64,000 nt of DNA from Chlorops oryzae (taxonomy: Eukaryota; Arthropoda; Insecta; Diptera; Chloropidae), in assembly GCA_020466095.1 (NCBI GenBank), contig CM035806.1, positions 10,777,224-10,841,223 of the forward strand, given 5' to 3'. The notes under the pieces were generated by a model, which saw only the letters and a list, made by a program, of their open reading frames with translations, was not told the DNA's origin and did not search any database. Position numbers and translations under genes: made by a program. Shown here piece after piece: positions 1 to 12,121 of the stretch; positions within the stretch are counted from its first letter, which is position 1, and every line of letters starts with the position of its first letter.

Positions 1-1505
1 ATTTTACTTTTATTAATAACTTCATAATTGGTTAATTGAAAAGAACGAAGGTGAAAATTAAAGGCTCTCTTCATGACAAACCCCTTTTTCCCGCCCCCAG
101 ATCTTACACTTATTATACTACTATTAAAGTACTGTCAGAGGAACAAGGAGGAACAAAATTGGATAGTTCTCCATGTTTTTTTTTTTTTTTCATTAAAGGC
201 GTACGACTGTCACGATCGCCACCATGGAAACTCCCATATACAACATATATAAAATCATATAATTATTAAGTGATGGTATTCAATCATATATGACCGACCA
301 AACGTTTCAAAACTGAGAAGGTAATTAATTTCTGAAAAACAATTCCTCGGGCAATCAACGTTTCGAACTAAAAATTGAAAATTCAATACAATGTAGTACA
401 AAAAGTGCAAACTATGCTTCTTTATCATTGGACTAGAAATATTTCCGCAGGTTTCAACACTTGTGGACGATACTGAAACAATTGAATGTCCTTCGGCAGG
501 CTGACTAGCTTTTCAGTGCCAGCCAGTGTCTTATCCCCGTTGGAATGTGACAAAGCCATATTCGCATTCGCATTCGCATTTGCGAATATTAAAGTGCAAT
601 CGCCAAAAATTGGCATTCGTTGCAGTACTAATACATACGTACATATATATGTACCTATATATTTTATTTTATTTGAACAGATAGTAAATTTTGCAGCTCA
701 TCCTCTAGAGTTTTGAGTTCATGTTGAATTGCACAATACAAGTAGGTACTTGCCACAATGCTTTGAATACTTACGTTGAGTTTCCATACTTCGAATTCTA
801 TTCGCTTGTCCTTCCTTCCTTCCTTACTTCATGCTTTCCATTGCTCCTTCGTTATTCGGTTCGTCCTTACTTTTATCCGTTTGCATTTCATATGCTTATA
901 GCAACAAAATTCCGTTTAGGATTTGCACAAAATGTTCTTTTCACACACTAATAAATAGAAATGAGCACACACGGTTACGGATACGCACGCAATACACATA
1001 CACATACACACGCTCATATATTCTCACTCTCTCGCACACAATTACGACAAAGAAGGATAATGTTTTGCGGAGTTGCATTCTCCGACATTTTGAATTGTAG
1101 ACGCAATAAATTGCAAGTGCATCGTTCCTAATAAGCGCGTTGGGAAAAAGAATTTCCACAGCATTCTAAGTGTATACGTACGTACATACATACGTACGTA
1201 AATACAAACGTAAAAGCGTGAAAGGCATAGAAAGGAGCCAAGGCTCGAAATGAACAAAATTGTTTACAGTCAAAGACGCACATGGAGTCGTCTTTTTCAT
1301 TCATTTAATATCTACTTTTCTTTTCTTTTCTACGACTAGGAGATGATATGGTCTTTGCAAGAATTCGAAGACCCGAATGGAAATTGAAGAAAACATGACC
1401 CGGAAAAGTGGAAACTAGGTATAGGAGCACTCCCATTTTTAACGAGTATTCGCAACAGAGTACCTTACATAACGAGCAGAATGTCACAAAACCCGCTTGG
1501 GTGTG
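1..1505. other. Intergenic, nothing supported
   Basis: AT-rich with (CATA)/(GTAC) microsatellites (980-1015, 1170-1200) and a GCATTCGCATTCGCATT run (564-585). No coding or RNA signal. Confidence 0.5.
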
Positions 1506-1513
1506 CTCGGTTT

Positions 1514-1677
1514 CAGTGGCGTAGCGAGACATTTCGGCGCCCGGTGCCCGATGGGGGCACAATATGCATGCACAATGTAGGAAATTTCACTACTCCTCCA
1601 ACCAGCCTCAATAAAAATACCTTCAAAAAAGTTGAAATATGATTTGGCCCCCTTCGGCCCCCTTCACTACGCTACTG
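1514..1677. mobile_element. hAT-type MITE, 164 bp, perfect 8-bp target duplication
   Basis: Ends are CAGTGGCGTAGCG and, reverse-complemented, CAGTAGCGTAGTG. CTCGGTTT flanks both sides (1506-1513 and 1678-1685). CAG..TIRs with an 8-bp duplication are the hAT signature. The interior has GGGGGC/GCCCCC runs and no ORF. Confidence 0.88.
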
Positions 1678-2051
1678 CTCGGTTTAACGAGCAACATAAG
1701 AAATCAGTGTTTGTAACACTGATAGAAGGCATAAATAGAAACAAAGAGGAATGCAAAAACATAATGTTTTTTCCACAGCTGTGTATCTGTTAGCACCCGG
1801 GCACACATCTTATTGCAATATAATAAGCCTTCGGGTATGCTTCATAAATTTCAATAAATGCATTTGTTAACACGATGATCTAATTTTTTGTTCGTTATTA
1901 GCATGGCTCGGACTTTGTTGTTTTATAAATTAAAAGCATACTTTATGGAGTAACAATTGTTTTTTTTTTATTTTTTTTTTTCAACAATAATTATAATTCT
2001 TTTAAAAAAGTCTTTTGAAATACCAATTTGTAGTTTTATTAACTCAAAATG

Positions 2052-2139
2052 AACCCTTTGAGACACGGCGTCACTTATAAGGAACAAGAGCTTTTGAGTT
2101 TATTAATGCTAGCGGTTTGGGTGCGTGTCTGAAAGGGTT
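2052..2139. mobile_element. Short inverted-repeat element, probably a small TTAA (piggyBac-like) MITE
   Basis: Arms AACCCTTTGAGACACG (2052-2067) and CGTGTCTGAAAGGGTT (2124-2139) match at 15 of 16 positions and enclose 56 bp. The right side reads GGGTTAA; the left has TGAA where TTAA would be. The CCCTTT.. ends resemble the TTAA elements at 32435 and 42086. Confidence 0.5.
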
Positions 2140-3341
2140 AAAGAATGTTAACTTTATGAGATCACTCAACTTAAGGGAGAAGTGTTGGCAACGTTGAGCT
2201 CATTAAGACTGGGTACAGGCTCATCTGAACAGGGAAATAAACTCGTATATAAAATGTATGGCGACTGTAACTGCAGCTGAACTGTGTTTCTTGTTGCCAT
2301 ACTCAGATCCCCCCCGATTAAGACCAATTTCAAAATAAACGGTCTAAATATTTCTACATAATAATTTCAAGGAATAATTTTCACTCGAAGCAGAAAAACT
2401 CCGCGAAGCTTCTCACAATGACATCTCTTAAACTATAACTTAAACTTCATCTTTGAAGAAGAATCTCAATGCTAAGGATTCATACATATCATACACATGT
2501 ATGTATGTATATACTGCCTCGACCTACGTCGTTTTTTGCTTTGATTGCCTTTCTTCGAGTTGCGTTTTAATGAAAAGCTTTTCATTTTATTTGACATTCG
2601 TATGCCATGTCACTGTTGAGAGAATTTCCAACAGTCGTCGTTGTTTGTTTTGCCCCCAAAAAAGTATGCTTCTAATTTTTCACTTCACTCTTGAAAATAC
2701 GAAAAATAGCAGCAGAACGTTGCATCTCGCCACTTAAGACTTTGAAAAATAACGACAATTTTTTTTTGCTTTTTTTTCAAGCTGATTTAATGGGGGCCAC
2801 CCACGACTGTAAGCGGGGACAAAGTACCTACGTTTAAATTTGGCATCTTTGTAAGAGAAATCATAAAGAGTTAATCCCCACACCTCCATCTTTTTCGTAT
2901 CGCTTTGCTGCTCTTCCATAATTATTCTATGAATTTCGTTGCATCTAAGCACACGAATATTTTGTTGATAAAGCGAATGCTTTGAGACCAGAAATTCAAT
3001 AGAGAAACAAACAGAAAAAAAAAAATCGTTTTCAATTTTCCTCACCATTACATTCGGTGTTGAAATTCGTATTTCGTATTTTTTTTTTTCTCTTGCATTC
3101 TTCTCCTTATTCTTCCATGTTTTCAAAGAGTGGAGATGACTTTTGTCCGGACCGTTTCAAACGTTTCTATACGTATTTACTACGACACTGACTTGGAAAA
3201 GGGTTAATATATAAATTAAAAAAAAAAACCAAAAAATGGCGGTGCCCATAAATTAGTTGCCAAAAGAACGAAGAGACAGAAGAAAAACCGCGAAAAATAT
3301 AAATAAACAAAGCTCGGAAACCTCCTCATCTGCCACATACA

Positions 3342-3375
3342 CACACACTCACACACACACACACACACATATACA
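3342..3375. repeat. (CA)n microsatellite
   Basis: Alternating AC run with a few interruptions (ACACACACTCACACAC..). Confidence 0.9.
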
Positions 3376-3641
3376 CCCAAAAAAGGACATTAATAAAAAC
3401 AAAATATGAGAACTAATTTTTCTAAAAACTGTTTGTTCTTTTTCGCATTTCCGGAACATTTCGGATCGAAAGGGCAATGGAAATGCAATTGTCCACCCAC
3501 ATACATACATATGGTAGCTTTTCTTTTTTCCTTTTGCGTTAGTTTTCGGCGGATTTAACACCGCCTGAACTTCATAAATTTAGTCAATTCAATGCGAGAA
3601 AAATATATTACGCCGGATACATGGTTGAGTGAGGTTGAGCC

Positions 3642-3851
3642 ATGGAGAAAATAACAAAAAAGAAACCAAAGAAAATAGAAAAGCAAAGGAGCAGAAAAAA
3701 TGGCAAGGCATTTGTAACTTTTCTTCGAAACAACTTTGAGAAAATTCGAAAATTATTGCGAGAAAATATGCTCCGCTCTGCACTGCGAATGCAACAGCTG
3801 CGCCCGATCAAACCGGAAAAGCTGAAAAATACCGAAACGAACGAAAAATAA
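3642..3851 (+). CDS. Candidate 69-aa lysine-rich ORF
   Basis: The ATG at 3642 has a favourable context (GAGCCATGG). The product begins MEKITKKKPKKIEKQRSRKN, continues GKAFVTFLRNNFEKIRKLLRENMLR and ends KLKNTETNEK. The GKAFVTFLR segment faintly recalls the start of the HMG-like box in fly sperm chromatin proteins, which is speculation. Opposite-strand frames are also open, so a chance AT-poor ORF is quite possible. Confidence 0.25.
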   Translation: MEKITKKKPKKIEKQRSRKNGKAFVTFLRNNFEKIRKLLRENMLRSALRMQQLRPIKPEKLKNTETNEK

Positions 3852-4855
3852 GCATCTCAAAAAAAGTCGAATGATAAGACGTTATTATGGGCGGAAAACG
3901 GGCGAAAACCTAGGTGCAGTGGCCTTGGACGGGCGATGGGGACTCTCTATGTTGTATGTAATTTGCGAGGCAACATGGCATCTTTATGAACGGCGAGCCT
4001 CAAGCTCGATGAGGGTGTCGATTTGAAAAATTCAACAACTTTAGCTTAGCTTTCTCGGCTGCAGTGTGTTCAGAGTCTGTGCAAAGGCAACGTGCGGCTT
4101 TGGCTGGCCGAAATTTTTGTAAAGATGCATTAGAGCAGATTGAAGTGTGTGGTGTGTGGTGTGCAATGTGCAATGGAAGAGGAACGAACGTGTAAAATGG
4201 ACTCGAGTGGAATTCATTTTATGCGAAATAAATTTAATGCACCAATGCAATCATAATAATTTCACATTTAGCGGCAATAATTTGAGTGCTTTCGAGCAGC
4301 GCTTTCTCTTCATCTTGCCCCTCTCTCCTCTTGCTATTACTCTCCCTTCCCCGGCTCCGTTCTATCGTTCTGTTTACGTCTCTTGTTCCTCCGCTTTGTG
4401 GCAAAAGGAGTAAACAAGCGTAAACATGCTGCAAACAAGTTAATACAAAAAGCTTATTGAGTGAGTTACATAAAGGCATGCTGGAATACGATTGGAAAGA
4501 AAACTTGGAAAATATTTCAAAATAAATCCCCTTCCATCACCCAATACTCCTTTTGAGGCATATTTTCCAAGGAGCTGAAGAATAGTTTTTAATGAAAAAA
4601 AAGTAAGATTATATAGGACGAATACGCAATTTCCTACATATGTATGTGGTATATATAATTTTTTTTTGGTTGAGCAGAAAGTTTTTTCGGGAGGGGTTTT
4701 AGGTCTGATCCCCCAAAATCAACCATCGATACTGCGAGTTACCCCTTTGATGAAGATTTTTCAATATCGGACAGATTCTAAGATTTCTTGGGCTCCTTTA
4801 GAATTGGCAGTATTTCCTCACTGAATGAAATCGACAAAAAAATATTTTAAACAAG

Positions 4856-5709
4856 TAAGGGTGTTATAGTCAGGCGAGCCTGACAAAAGAATACCCGACA
4901 GAGACACACATGTTTAAATAACTTTTAATATCAAGAGGTGTTTAAGACCATAAGGGGCCCCATATACCGACTTTTGTTAAATTTCTTTATGAAAACTGCC
5001 CCTTTGCCACGCCCACTTTTCCAATTTTTGTTGAACTATAATCGGAGGCTTAGATATACGCTCTTATTCTAAGTTTTATTGAAATATTTCGAAAAAATCC
5101 GATTTTGGGGCACTTTTGAGATTTTTGTGACAGACCCTAGTACTGGAGGCGCCCTTAAAAATGGACCGATCAAGGAAATTTTTTGGAAGGATGTTTAAGG
5201 CTACAAAGGAAGCATAAGTGCCAAATTTCGTTCAAGTCCCATTTGAATTTCGGGTGTAGGAGACAATTTTCGAAAACCACCTTTCTGCCACGCCCACTTT
5301 TTAAATTTTTGGAAATCATATTAATGGCCTTTAAATATGATCAAATATCAAATTTCAAGATATCATGAAAAACTTCGATCTTAGAGCAGTTTTTGTGATT
5401 TTCGTAACAGACCCTAGTACTGGAGATACCCCTAAAAATAGTCCGATCGGGTCCATTCTCGAACTTGTTCTTACTCATGTCCCCGTTAGTACGCATACCA
5501 AATTTCTTCAAGATAACTCAACTCCTTCGATAAGATAACTGTATACAGACAGACAGACGGACAGACGGACAGACAGACGGACATGGCTAAATCGAATCTC
5601 CTGGCGACGCTGGTCATTTCTATATATATTTTGGAAAAGTGGAAACTGGGTGTTACACACAACCACACAAACGCAATATACCCTCGACACAGAGTGTGTC
5701 GGGTATAAA
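4856..5709. mobile_element. DINE-1/mini-me-like non-autonomous element, near full length
   Basis: It begins AAGGGTGTTATAGTCAGGCG, carries a GACAGACGGACA tetranucleotide tract at about 5546-5581 (the GTCY tract of mini-me elements read on the other strand), and ends GAGTGTGTCGGGTATAAAAA. The same two ends occur at 30997, 33211 and (reversed) 37883. Internal blocks such as GCCACGCCCACTTTT and CAGACCCTAGTACTGGAG occur twice, so the body itself contains a partial duplication. No ORF. Family assignment rests on layout, not on alignment. Confidence 0.75.
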
Positions 5710-6357
5710 AATAAATATTAAACTTAAATTTCCGCTCTTCCTTTGCATTCGCTTTCAAATGGTTTCCATGAATTACTTAATCCTTCTCGCAACATTTTGT
5801 TCATTTGATTAGTTTTTGGTATTTTTCGTATTTCTTAAGCGAGAAAACTTTTGATCCCTCGATGCCTTTGAATTGCTTAATTGCTTTTTCAAATTTCAAT
5901 TTTAAGTATTCTCTTTTCTTTTTTTCGTTTTTTGTTTTTGCATTCATTTTTCCCACTAAGAATTGGCATAATTAAACGAATTTAGATGCTCTCAGACGCT
6001 CTCGGAATGACGACCCTTTTCCTTCATTAAATATTAAGCTCAATTAGTTCGAACTGAAGGAGTGCCAGATCCTCCATTTGTATAATACGTTGAATACAAT
6101 TTTAAGCTACGAATCTACTTTATATGGTATATATTTTAGATGAGAAATTTTTCTTTGAATCTAATAAAAGTCCGCTTATTTTAAGCCACTGAGTGCTTTC
6201 AATGAATGAAAATGGAGTTGCCGGTTCAGGAAGGCGTGCGCCCGTTGTAAGGGTTTTTAAAGTTTTATTTATTTTTTTTTTTAGTTATTACGATAGATAA
6301 AAACATTAGTTAGCATTTATCCAAAATTTCATATCCCAAAAAAAAACTAATACACTG

Positions 6358-7308
6358 AAAAAATTTGTTTCTCTAGGTTCTAAAAATTCATTTCCTTAAT
6401 TTAAGGATTACAAATTTTTCTGGGACAATTTTTTCTTTTTCTATTAAAAACCACCAGGTGCTGGCGCTAATCCATTAACACTTCTTCCTTGCGAGAAGGA
6501 TATTTTCATTAACAGAAGGACATTATTTTTTTGAGTGTACAAAAAGATAGAACAAATGGCTACTTAAGTTAATCCAAAATTTTTCAAGAAAAACTAAAAA
6601 ATTTAATCACACTGAAAAAATTTAAGTTTCACTATTTAAAAATATTTTTAATAAATTAAAAAATTTTTTTACAATGTATTTCTATTTTTAGGCTCTAATC
6701 CATTAACACTTCTTCCTTGCGAAAAGGATATTTTCATTAACAGAAGGACATATTTTTTTGAGTGTACAAAAGATAGAACAAATGGCTACTTAAGTTAATA
6801 AAACAAGAAATCTAAAAACATTTTTTCACACTGAAAAAAAGCTCACAAAAATATTTTAAAATCAAAAAAAAAAATTTACAGTGTATTTTGATTTTGTACC
6901 ACTTCTCGGTAATTAAAAAAAAAAAATACTTTTGACTATTACCTTTCAATAAAAAAAAATTTTATAAAAATGAAAAGGTAGCTTTTGTGATTTTTAGGCT
7001 CTAATCCATTACCACTTCTTCCTTGCCAAAAGGATATTTTCATTAACAGAAGGACATAATTTTTTGAGTGTACAAAATGATAGAACAAATGGCGACTTAA
7101 GTTAATAAAACAAGAAATCTAAAAACATTTTTTCACACTGAAAAAAAAAGCTCACAAAAAATTTTTTTAAATCAAAAAAATTTTTTACAGTGTATTTCTG
7201 ATTTTGTACCACTTTTCGGTTATTAAAAAAAAAATACTTTTGACTATTACCTTTCAATAAAAAAAAAATTTTATAAAAATGAAAAGGTAGCTTTTGTGAT
7301 TTTTAGAA
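6358..7308. repeat. Tandem array of about 230-310-bp units
   Basis: Three units share the block TAATCCATTAACACTTCTTC through AGAACAAATGGCTACTTAAG, at about 6468-6568, 6698-6798 and 7002-7102. The flank AAATGAAAAGGTAGCTTTTG is repeated near 6967 and 7277. Each unit also contains CACTGAAAAAA and a poly(A)-rich spacer. No coding potential. Confidence 0.85.
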
Positions 7309-7309
7309 A

Positions 7310-8690
7310 AACCTTGAAGTATAAAGTGCTCTCAATACAAATATGCATACTTACAGGTACTGAATTTAAATATTTTCTGTTGTCCTACTTATCTTTATCT
7401 AAAATTGAGTTTTTCAAACTCATTTCCAAGGCAAGAGGTTCACTGCGGAGCAACAATTGCCAAATTATGAGCAAAATCATTTTGGTCGCCCTCTCAAATT
7501 TTTAACCGCAACCCGCCTTCCCCGCCTGCACGATTATAACGTACGATACCCCGTTTTCCTCTTTGGCTCTTCTTCTCTTATTTCCCCTCGCTCTTTTGAA
7601 CCACTCATAAACTTGTAATTTTCCAATTGACAAACCAAAAAGCTCGTCTACACTAGGGGAAGCAAAAAACCAACAACAACAGCAAAAAAAAAACAAAAAA
7701 AAAGACCAAACTTTATGAAAATTTTGATGACAAATGCAGCGCAACTTTCATCCTCTTGTTGACAATTCGAAGAAACATTGTTATCCTTGCAGTTAAGCAT
7801 TTTGTTGCATTGAGGACGACGACAGCGACAATGTCGAATCGTCATCACGGTGCTGTGCGCCCCACAAAGTATGCTAAGATTTACGAAAACGAAAAATGAA
7901 ATATCGAGCCAACGACAATTCGCGCTAGAATCCTTGAGGCATATGCTTTATTTTACATCGGCATCGGCTCTTGACTGCAGCTATTCATTTTGCAAATAAG
8001 TGAAGAATTGTGTTCAATTCAGAGATGAAGAAAAAAAGGATTACCTCTTTTATTTATTTATGCAAAACATTGCACATGAGACACAAATCTGTGGGGCAAG
8101 GACCAAGAGTGGAAAAAGTGAATAACTTGCTTTGCGTTTTTGTATTTATTTACTTTTGTTTAAATTTTGGTGTTTTTTCTTTTTCTTTTTGTTTTTGAAC
8201 CGAACACATGAGCAAAGTGAATTTGAACAAATCCGAATGACTTCGGCATTCAAATTGAGATTACAGTGTAGAGAACGATTCAAGTCGACGTCAAAGTCTG
8301 CAGAACTCAACGTTCAGGAAGTAACTTGTCTAGCTGCCATTGACACGAAGAAAATTGCTCAAAAGTTTTTCTTTCAATGTTTATCATCTATTGTTTTCTT
8401 TTTTTTTTTTCACTTTATTCTGGGATATCTGTATCCTTTTTTTTTCATTGTTTTAAATTATTCGTTTTTAAATTTTCTCAATACAGAATTTCAAAATGAG
8501 GAATAAAGGGCTCCTCCTAATTAGCAAAATAGGTCGAAAATTGGTAGATTTGGCTATTTTTCTTCTTCTATTTTTCTTCTCCAAATCTTACCATTAGAAC
8601 AAAAAGGAAATATTTCAATTCAGAGCCTAAAAATATGCAATTAAATATTTAATATTATTTTAAGCCTTTGCTGGTGGTGAATAACTATCA
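7310..8690. other. Intergenic, nothing firm
   Basis: Poly(T) tracts and short ORFs. A Cys-rich minus-strand frame at about 7700-7845 (MTIRHCRCRRPQCNKMLNC..) is noted but has no promoter or splice support. Confidence 0.4.
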
Positions 8691-8691
8691 A

Positions 8692-9196
8692 TACCCAGCA
8701 GAAATTATCCCCCTGACATCATCGATGAAGTCAGGGTGACTTTGGAGCCGGAACCCATGCGATTTAGAAATAGATAAGAAAATGTCACTGATGACTCCTA
8801 GCATGACATGTCATGTGCGATGGTGAAAAAAGAATTTGAGAATGAATGTCAATTTATGGAAACCAGTTGAAAACTCTCTTCTGTGCCCTCTCTTTGAATA
8901 TTTGGCAAATTTTTCCAAATCTATTTTTTAACAATTTTTGTTCGCCTCAGCCAGGGATCAAACCGCGATCTTCTAATTATGAGTTGAGAACTCGTCCTCT
9001 GCGCCACTTCATGCTAACGCTCAACTGACGCTAAAACCTTATTTAAATTTCAATAGCCAATGAGATTCAAGGACATGAACAGCACCCTTCTACGATGAAA
9101 TGTAGCCCAAGGTGTCACGCATGATACTGTCACCTATATGTCATCGATGACATCACTGATGACATTGTCATGCATGAGATAATTTCCCGCTGGGTA
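8692..9196 (-). mobile_element. TIR-bordered element with a tRNA-Met-like core (copy 1)
   Basis: Ends TACCCAGCAGAAATTAT and, reverse-complemented, TACCCAGCGGGAAATTAT form an inverted terminal repeat. On the minus strand, about 9025-8945, lies a tRNA-like segment with an A-box-like GTGGCGCAGAGGACGAG, a CAT anticodon position in CTCATAATTAGAAGATCGCG and a B-box-like GGTTTGATCC. This matches the plan of an elongator tRNA-Met, but as a decayed SINE-like head and not a functional tRNA. Both ends carry GATGACATCGATGACAT palindromic motifs. A copy in opposite orientation is at 10391-10832. Confidence 0.7.
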
Positions 9197-9782
9197 GTTT
9201 CTATCTATTAAGCAATGCATTACAAACGTTTGACGAATAGGTACGGGAGTGTGCGTTGATAGGAAAATAGTAAATTTTATTGAAGTTTAGGTATGTGTTT
9301 TAAATGAAAAAAAAAGTGCTTTAAATTTAATTTGAATAGCATAATGTTTATTGAAACAAAAGGTTAGGAAACACAAATTCAACGACTAATTTGACTTAAG
9401 CGGAAAACTGCGGAATTGCAGAAGAAGAGGAGCATTTTGAGGAAAGACTGACTCTTGAGAAAAAACTCATTCAAAACTATGTCGAGAAACCCTGACCGAG
9501 AAAGATGGCAATTTCCCCATTAAATTGTGTTATAACTATGGACCTTGAACGATAAATAAAAAAAAAAGAATTTTTTTTTAAACAAGAAAATGAAGAAGAA
9601 ATAAACGAGTTCACTTCCCAAAGAAATATTCGAAAATGCTACGTCAATCGAAATTTAACATTTAATAAAAATAAAAGAACATTTCTTTTTGCTCATTTCT
9701 TGATAAAAAGATTTTTTATTTTATTTTATTTGATTTTATTTTATAGGGGGAAAAATTCTGCAATCCTTAAAAACGGAGCATA

Positions 9783-12121
9783 ATGGAGAAGGAGTTCATC
9801 ATACGTGATACATTTATGCAAGATTTCGAAGATATACGAAAACTACTCGGATCTCATGGAACGTCATACATTGGTCCAGTCCGTGGTGAAAATCAATCAA
9901 AAGAATCCTTCTTTCGACACTATGCAACGTATCGGCTATTGGCATATCCAGCACAGAAGCCCGATGAAATTGTGGGTTATGCAGAAGTTCGAAATTATCC
10001 ATACCTATATGCATTGCCCGGAGAGTATTGGATAGACCTAATGAACAAATACTATTGGTATGAATCCGTTCTCTGGCTTTCAGCACTGTATGCCTCCTCT
10101 CATAACTTCTCTGAAATTTCAGTCTGCCCAAGAATATGTCCGTTACGAATTCACTATTTTTCAATTATTGCATAATAACGAATAGCTACAATCCGAATTT
10201 ATTGAAAAGTCTTCTACGTGAAGTATTCTTTCGAAATGATCAATTGCGATTCATTCTGATCGTTGAGCCGCCGAATGTTGATTTACTGGATTACAATAAA
10301 ACTGAGAAAGAATGTGAGTAACGAAGAAGATGGTTTTTTTTTGTAAAGTATTTGAGCGCACGAATGAAGGAATATTTGTATTTTGTCCATGGAATTTTCT
10401 CCTGCATGACAAATTCATCAGTGATATCATCGATGACATATAGGTGACAGTATCATCCGTGACACCTTGGGGTACATTTCATGGTAGAGGGGTGCTTTTC
10501 ATGTGCTTGAAGCTCATTGGCTACTGAAATTTAAATAAGGTTTTAGCGTCAGTTGAGCGTTAGCATGAAGTGGCGCAGAGGACGAGTTCTCGACTCATAA
10601 TCCGAAGATCGCGGTTTGATCCTTGGCTGAGGCGAACAAAAATTGTTAAAAAAATAGATTTGGAAAAATTTGTCAAATATTCAAAGAGAAGTCACAGAAG
10701 AGAGTTTTCAACTGGTTTCTATAAATTGACATTTAGAAGAGATAAGAGAATGTGCTGCTCTCAAATTCTTTTTTCGCCATCGCACCCCCTAGCTGGACAA
10801 ATGTCCTGCTAGGAGTCACCAGTGACACCAGTTATAACCATCACTTACAGCTAATACTACGTAGCGCTGCCAGACTTAATATTTTTAATCTAACTAGCAA
10901 TTAGTAGATTATTTTTAGCTGTTTAAATTTCAGATAATGAAAACCAGACAAAAATGTCGCGTCCGTAGCCATTATGTCGCGTCCGTAACCACTATGTCGC
11001 GTCGGGAACCATAATAAAGAGAAAAACTGGCGCGTCCGTAACCATTTTGTCGCGTCTGTAACCATAATATAGAGAAAAAATGTCGCGTCCGTAGCCCTTA
11101 TGTCGCGTCCGTAGCCATCAACTGTCGCAATTTTGGGGGCAATGAAAAATTCGCGTTTTTTTTTTTTTTAGTATCCAGAAAGTGGCTCAAGAACGGGATG
11201 CACTGAAAAAGCATTTAATTTTTTATTTTCTTTTTTGTTGAAAAATTTTTCTCGGTGTAAAATTGTAAAAAAAAATATCGATTCTTTTATTAAATATCAG
11301 TAGCCGATTGTTTCATCCTTTAGTTTTCGAGACATAAAATGTTGAAAAAGGTCTCAATAAAAAGGATTTTTCAAAAATATTTGCAGGACACTGCGCAATA
11401 TGAAACTAATCTCGGTTTCGATAGCGCTTTTTGGATAGTGTACCAATCCACATCCACAAATCAACAAGACTTTGAAGCCGCAGTCGGCTATACCCATTAA
11501 TCCTTTTCTCTTTCAATAGCGACACGTTTGAATTACAATATGTTTGAAGGAATATCGGAAGTTTACTATCCATGCATCTTCAGTTATGAGTCCTGTAGGA
11601 ATACGCAAAAAGTTCATGTAATTTCACGGGCGACTGTAATTGTTAAAATGACCTATCGAAAGGCTTTGTAAGTAAAAATAATCGAACCCTGCTCTGGTTT
11701 CCTTTAGTCTAAATTTTTTATTTTTTTTTTTTTTTTGTTTAATAAAGTATCGAAAATAACTTTCAGACCCGAGGACAATGATGATATTATTGAAGTTATT
11801 GATTCGGAGAAACCTGAGCTACGGAAAGTATTTGGTGATTACTTTATCGCTCAGGAGCTACTCCGCCGAGGAGAACAACATACTATGCTTATAGTTACCG
11901 AAGTAAGTAACAGTCTAAAATGATTTCGTAGCTCGCCCACATGATATTCATACAATTTCCATATCCTTGTTTCAGGTTAATAATCAAACAGCAGGTTTTG
12001 TTTGGCTAAACGATAATGTGGATATTAAACTTATAATTGAAAATTACGAAATCGATGCGCTCCACAATCTTATAAAATATGATCCCGAGAAACGAACCCA
12101 TCGCATGTTGGTCGAAGTCGG
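9783..12121 (+). CDS. CFAP61: CFAP61 exons 1-5: N-terminal domain
   Basis: Exons 9783-10057, 10123-10313, 11520-11667, 11767-11902 and 11976-12121 encode residues 1 to about 298. Recognisable blocks are the segment around IVGYAEVRNYP, the helix LLKSLLREVFFRNDQLRFIL followed by IVEPP, and RKALPEDNDDI..FGDYFIAQELL. The last corresponds to the family motif HVRKARVEDHDDL..YGEYFLAELI of vertebrate CFAP61. Exon 2 ends in phase 1 and joins exon 3 at 11520 in frame. The 1.2-kb intron 2 between them carries a TIR/tRNA-like element (10391-10832) and a minisatellite (10953-11128). Exon 5 ends at a GTAGGT donor directly before an in-frame TAG. Confidence 0.88.

Noticed and set aside
7648..7848. Cys-rich minus-strand peptide MTIRHCRCRRPQCNKMLNC..
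   Set aside because: Runs into a poly(T)/CAACAA repeat, no promoter, splice sites or signal peptide; kept only as a weak note.
8846..9028. 60-codon frame near a tRNA-like sequence, and a possible functional tRNA-Met
   Set aside because: The region is a repeated element (second copy at 10391); the acceptor stem cannot be paired and the A box is degenerate.
9814..10164. 116-codon minus-strand frame over CFAP61 exon 1
   Set aside because: Antisense shadow of a well-supported exon.
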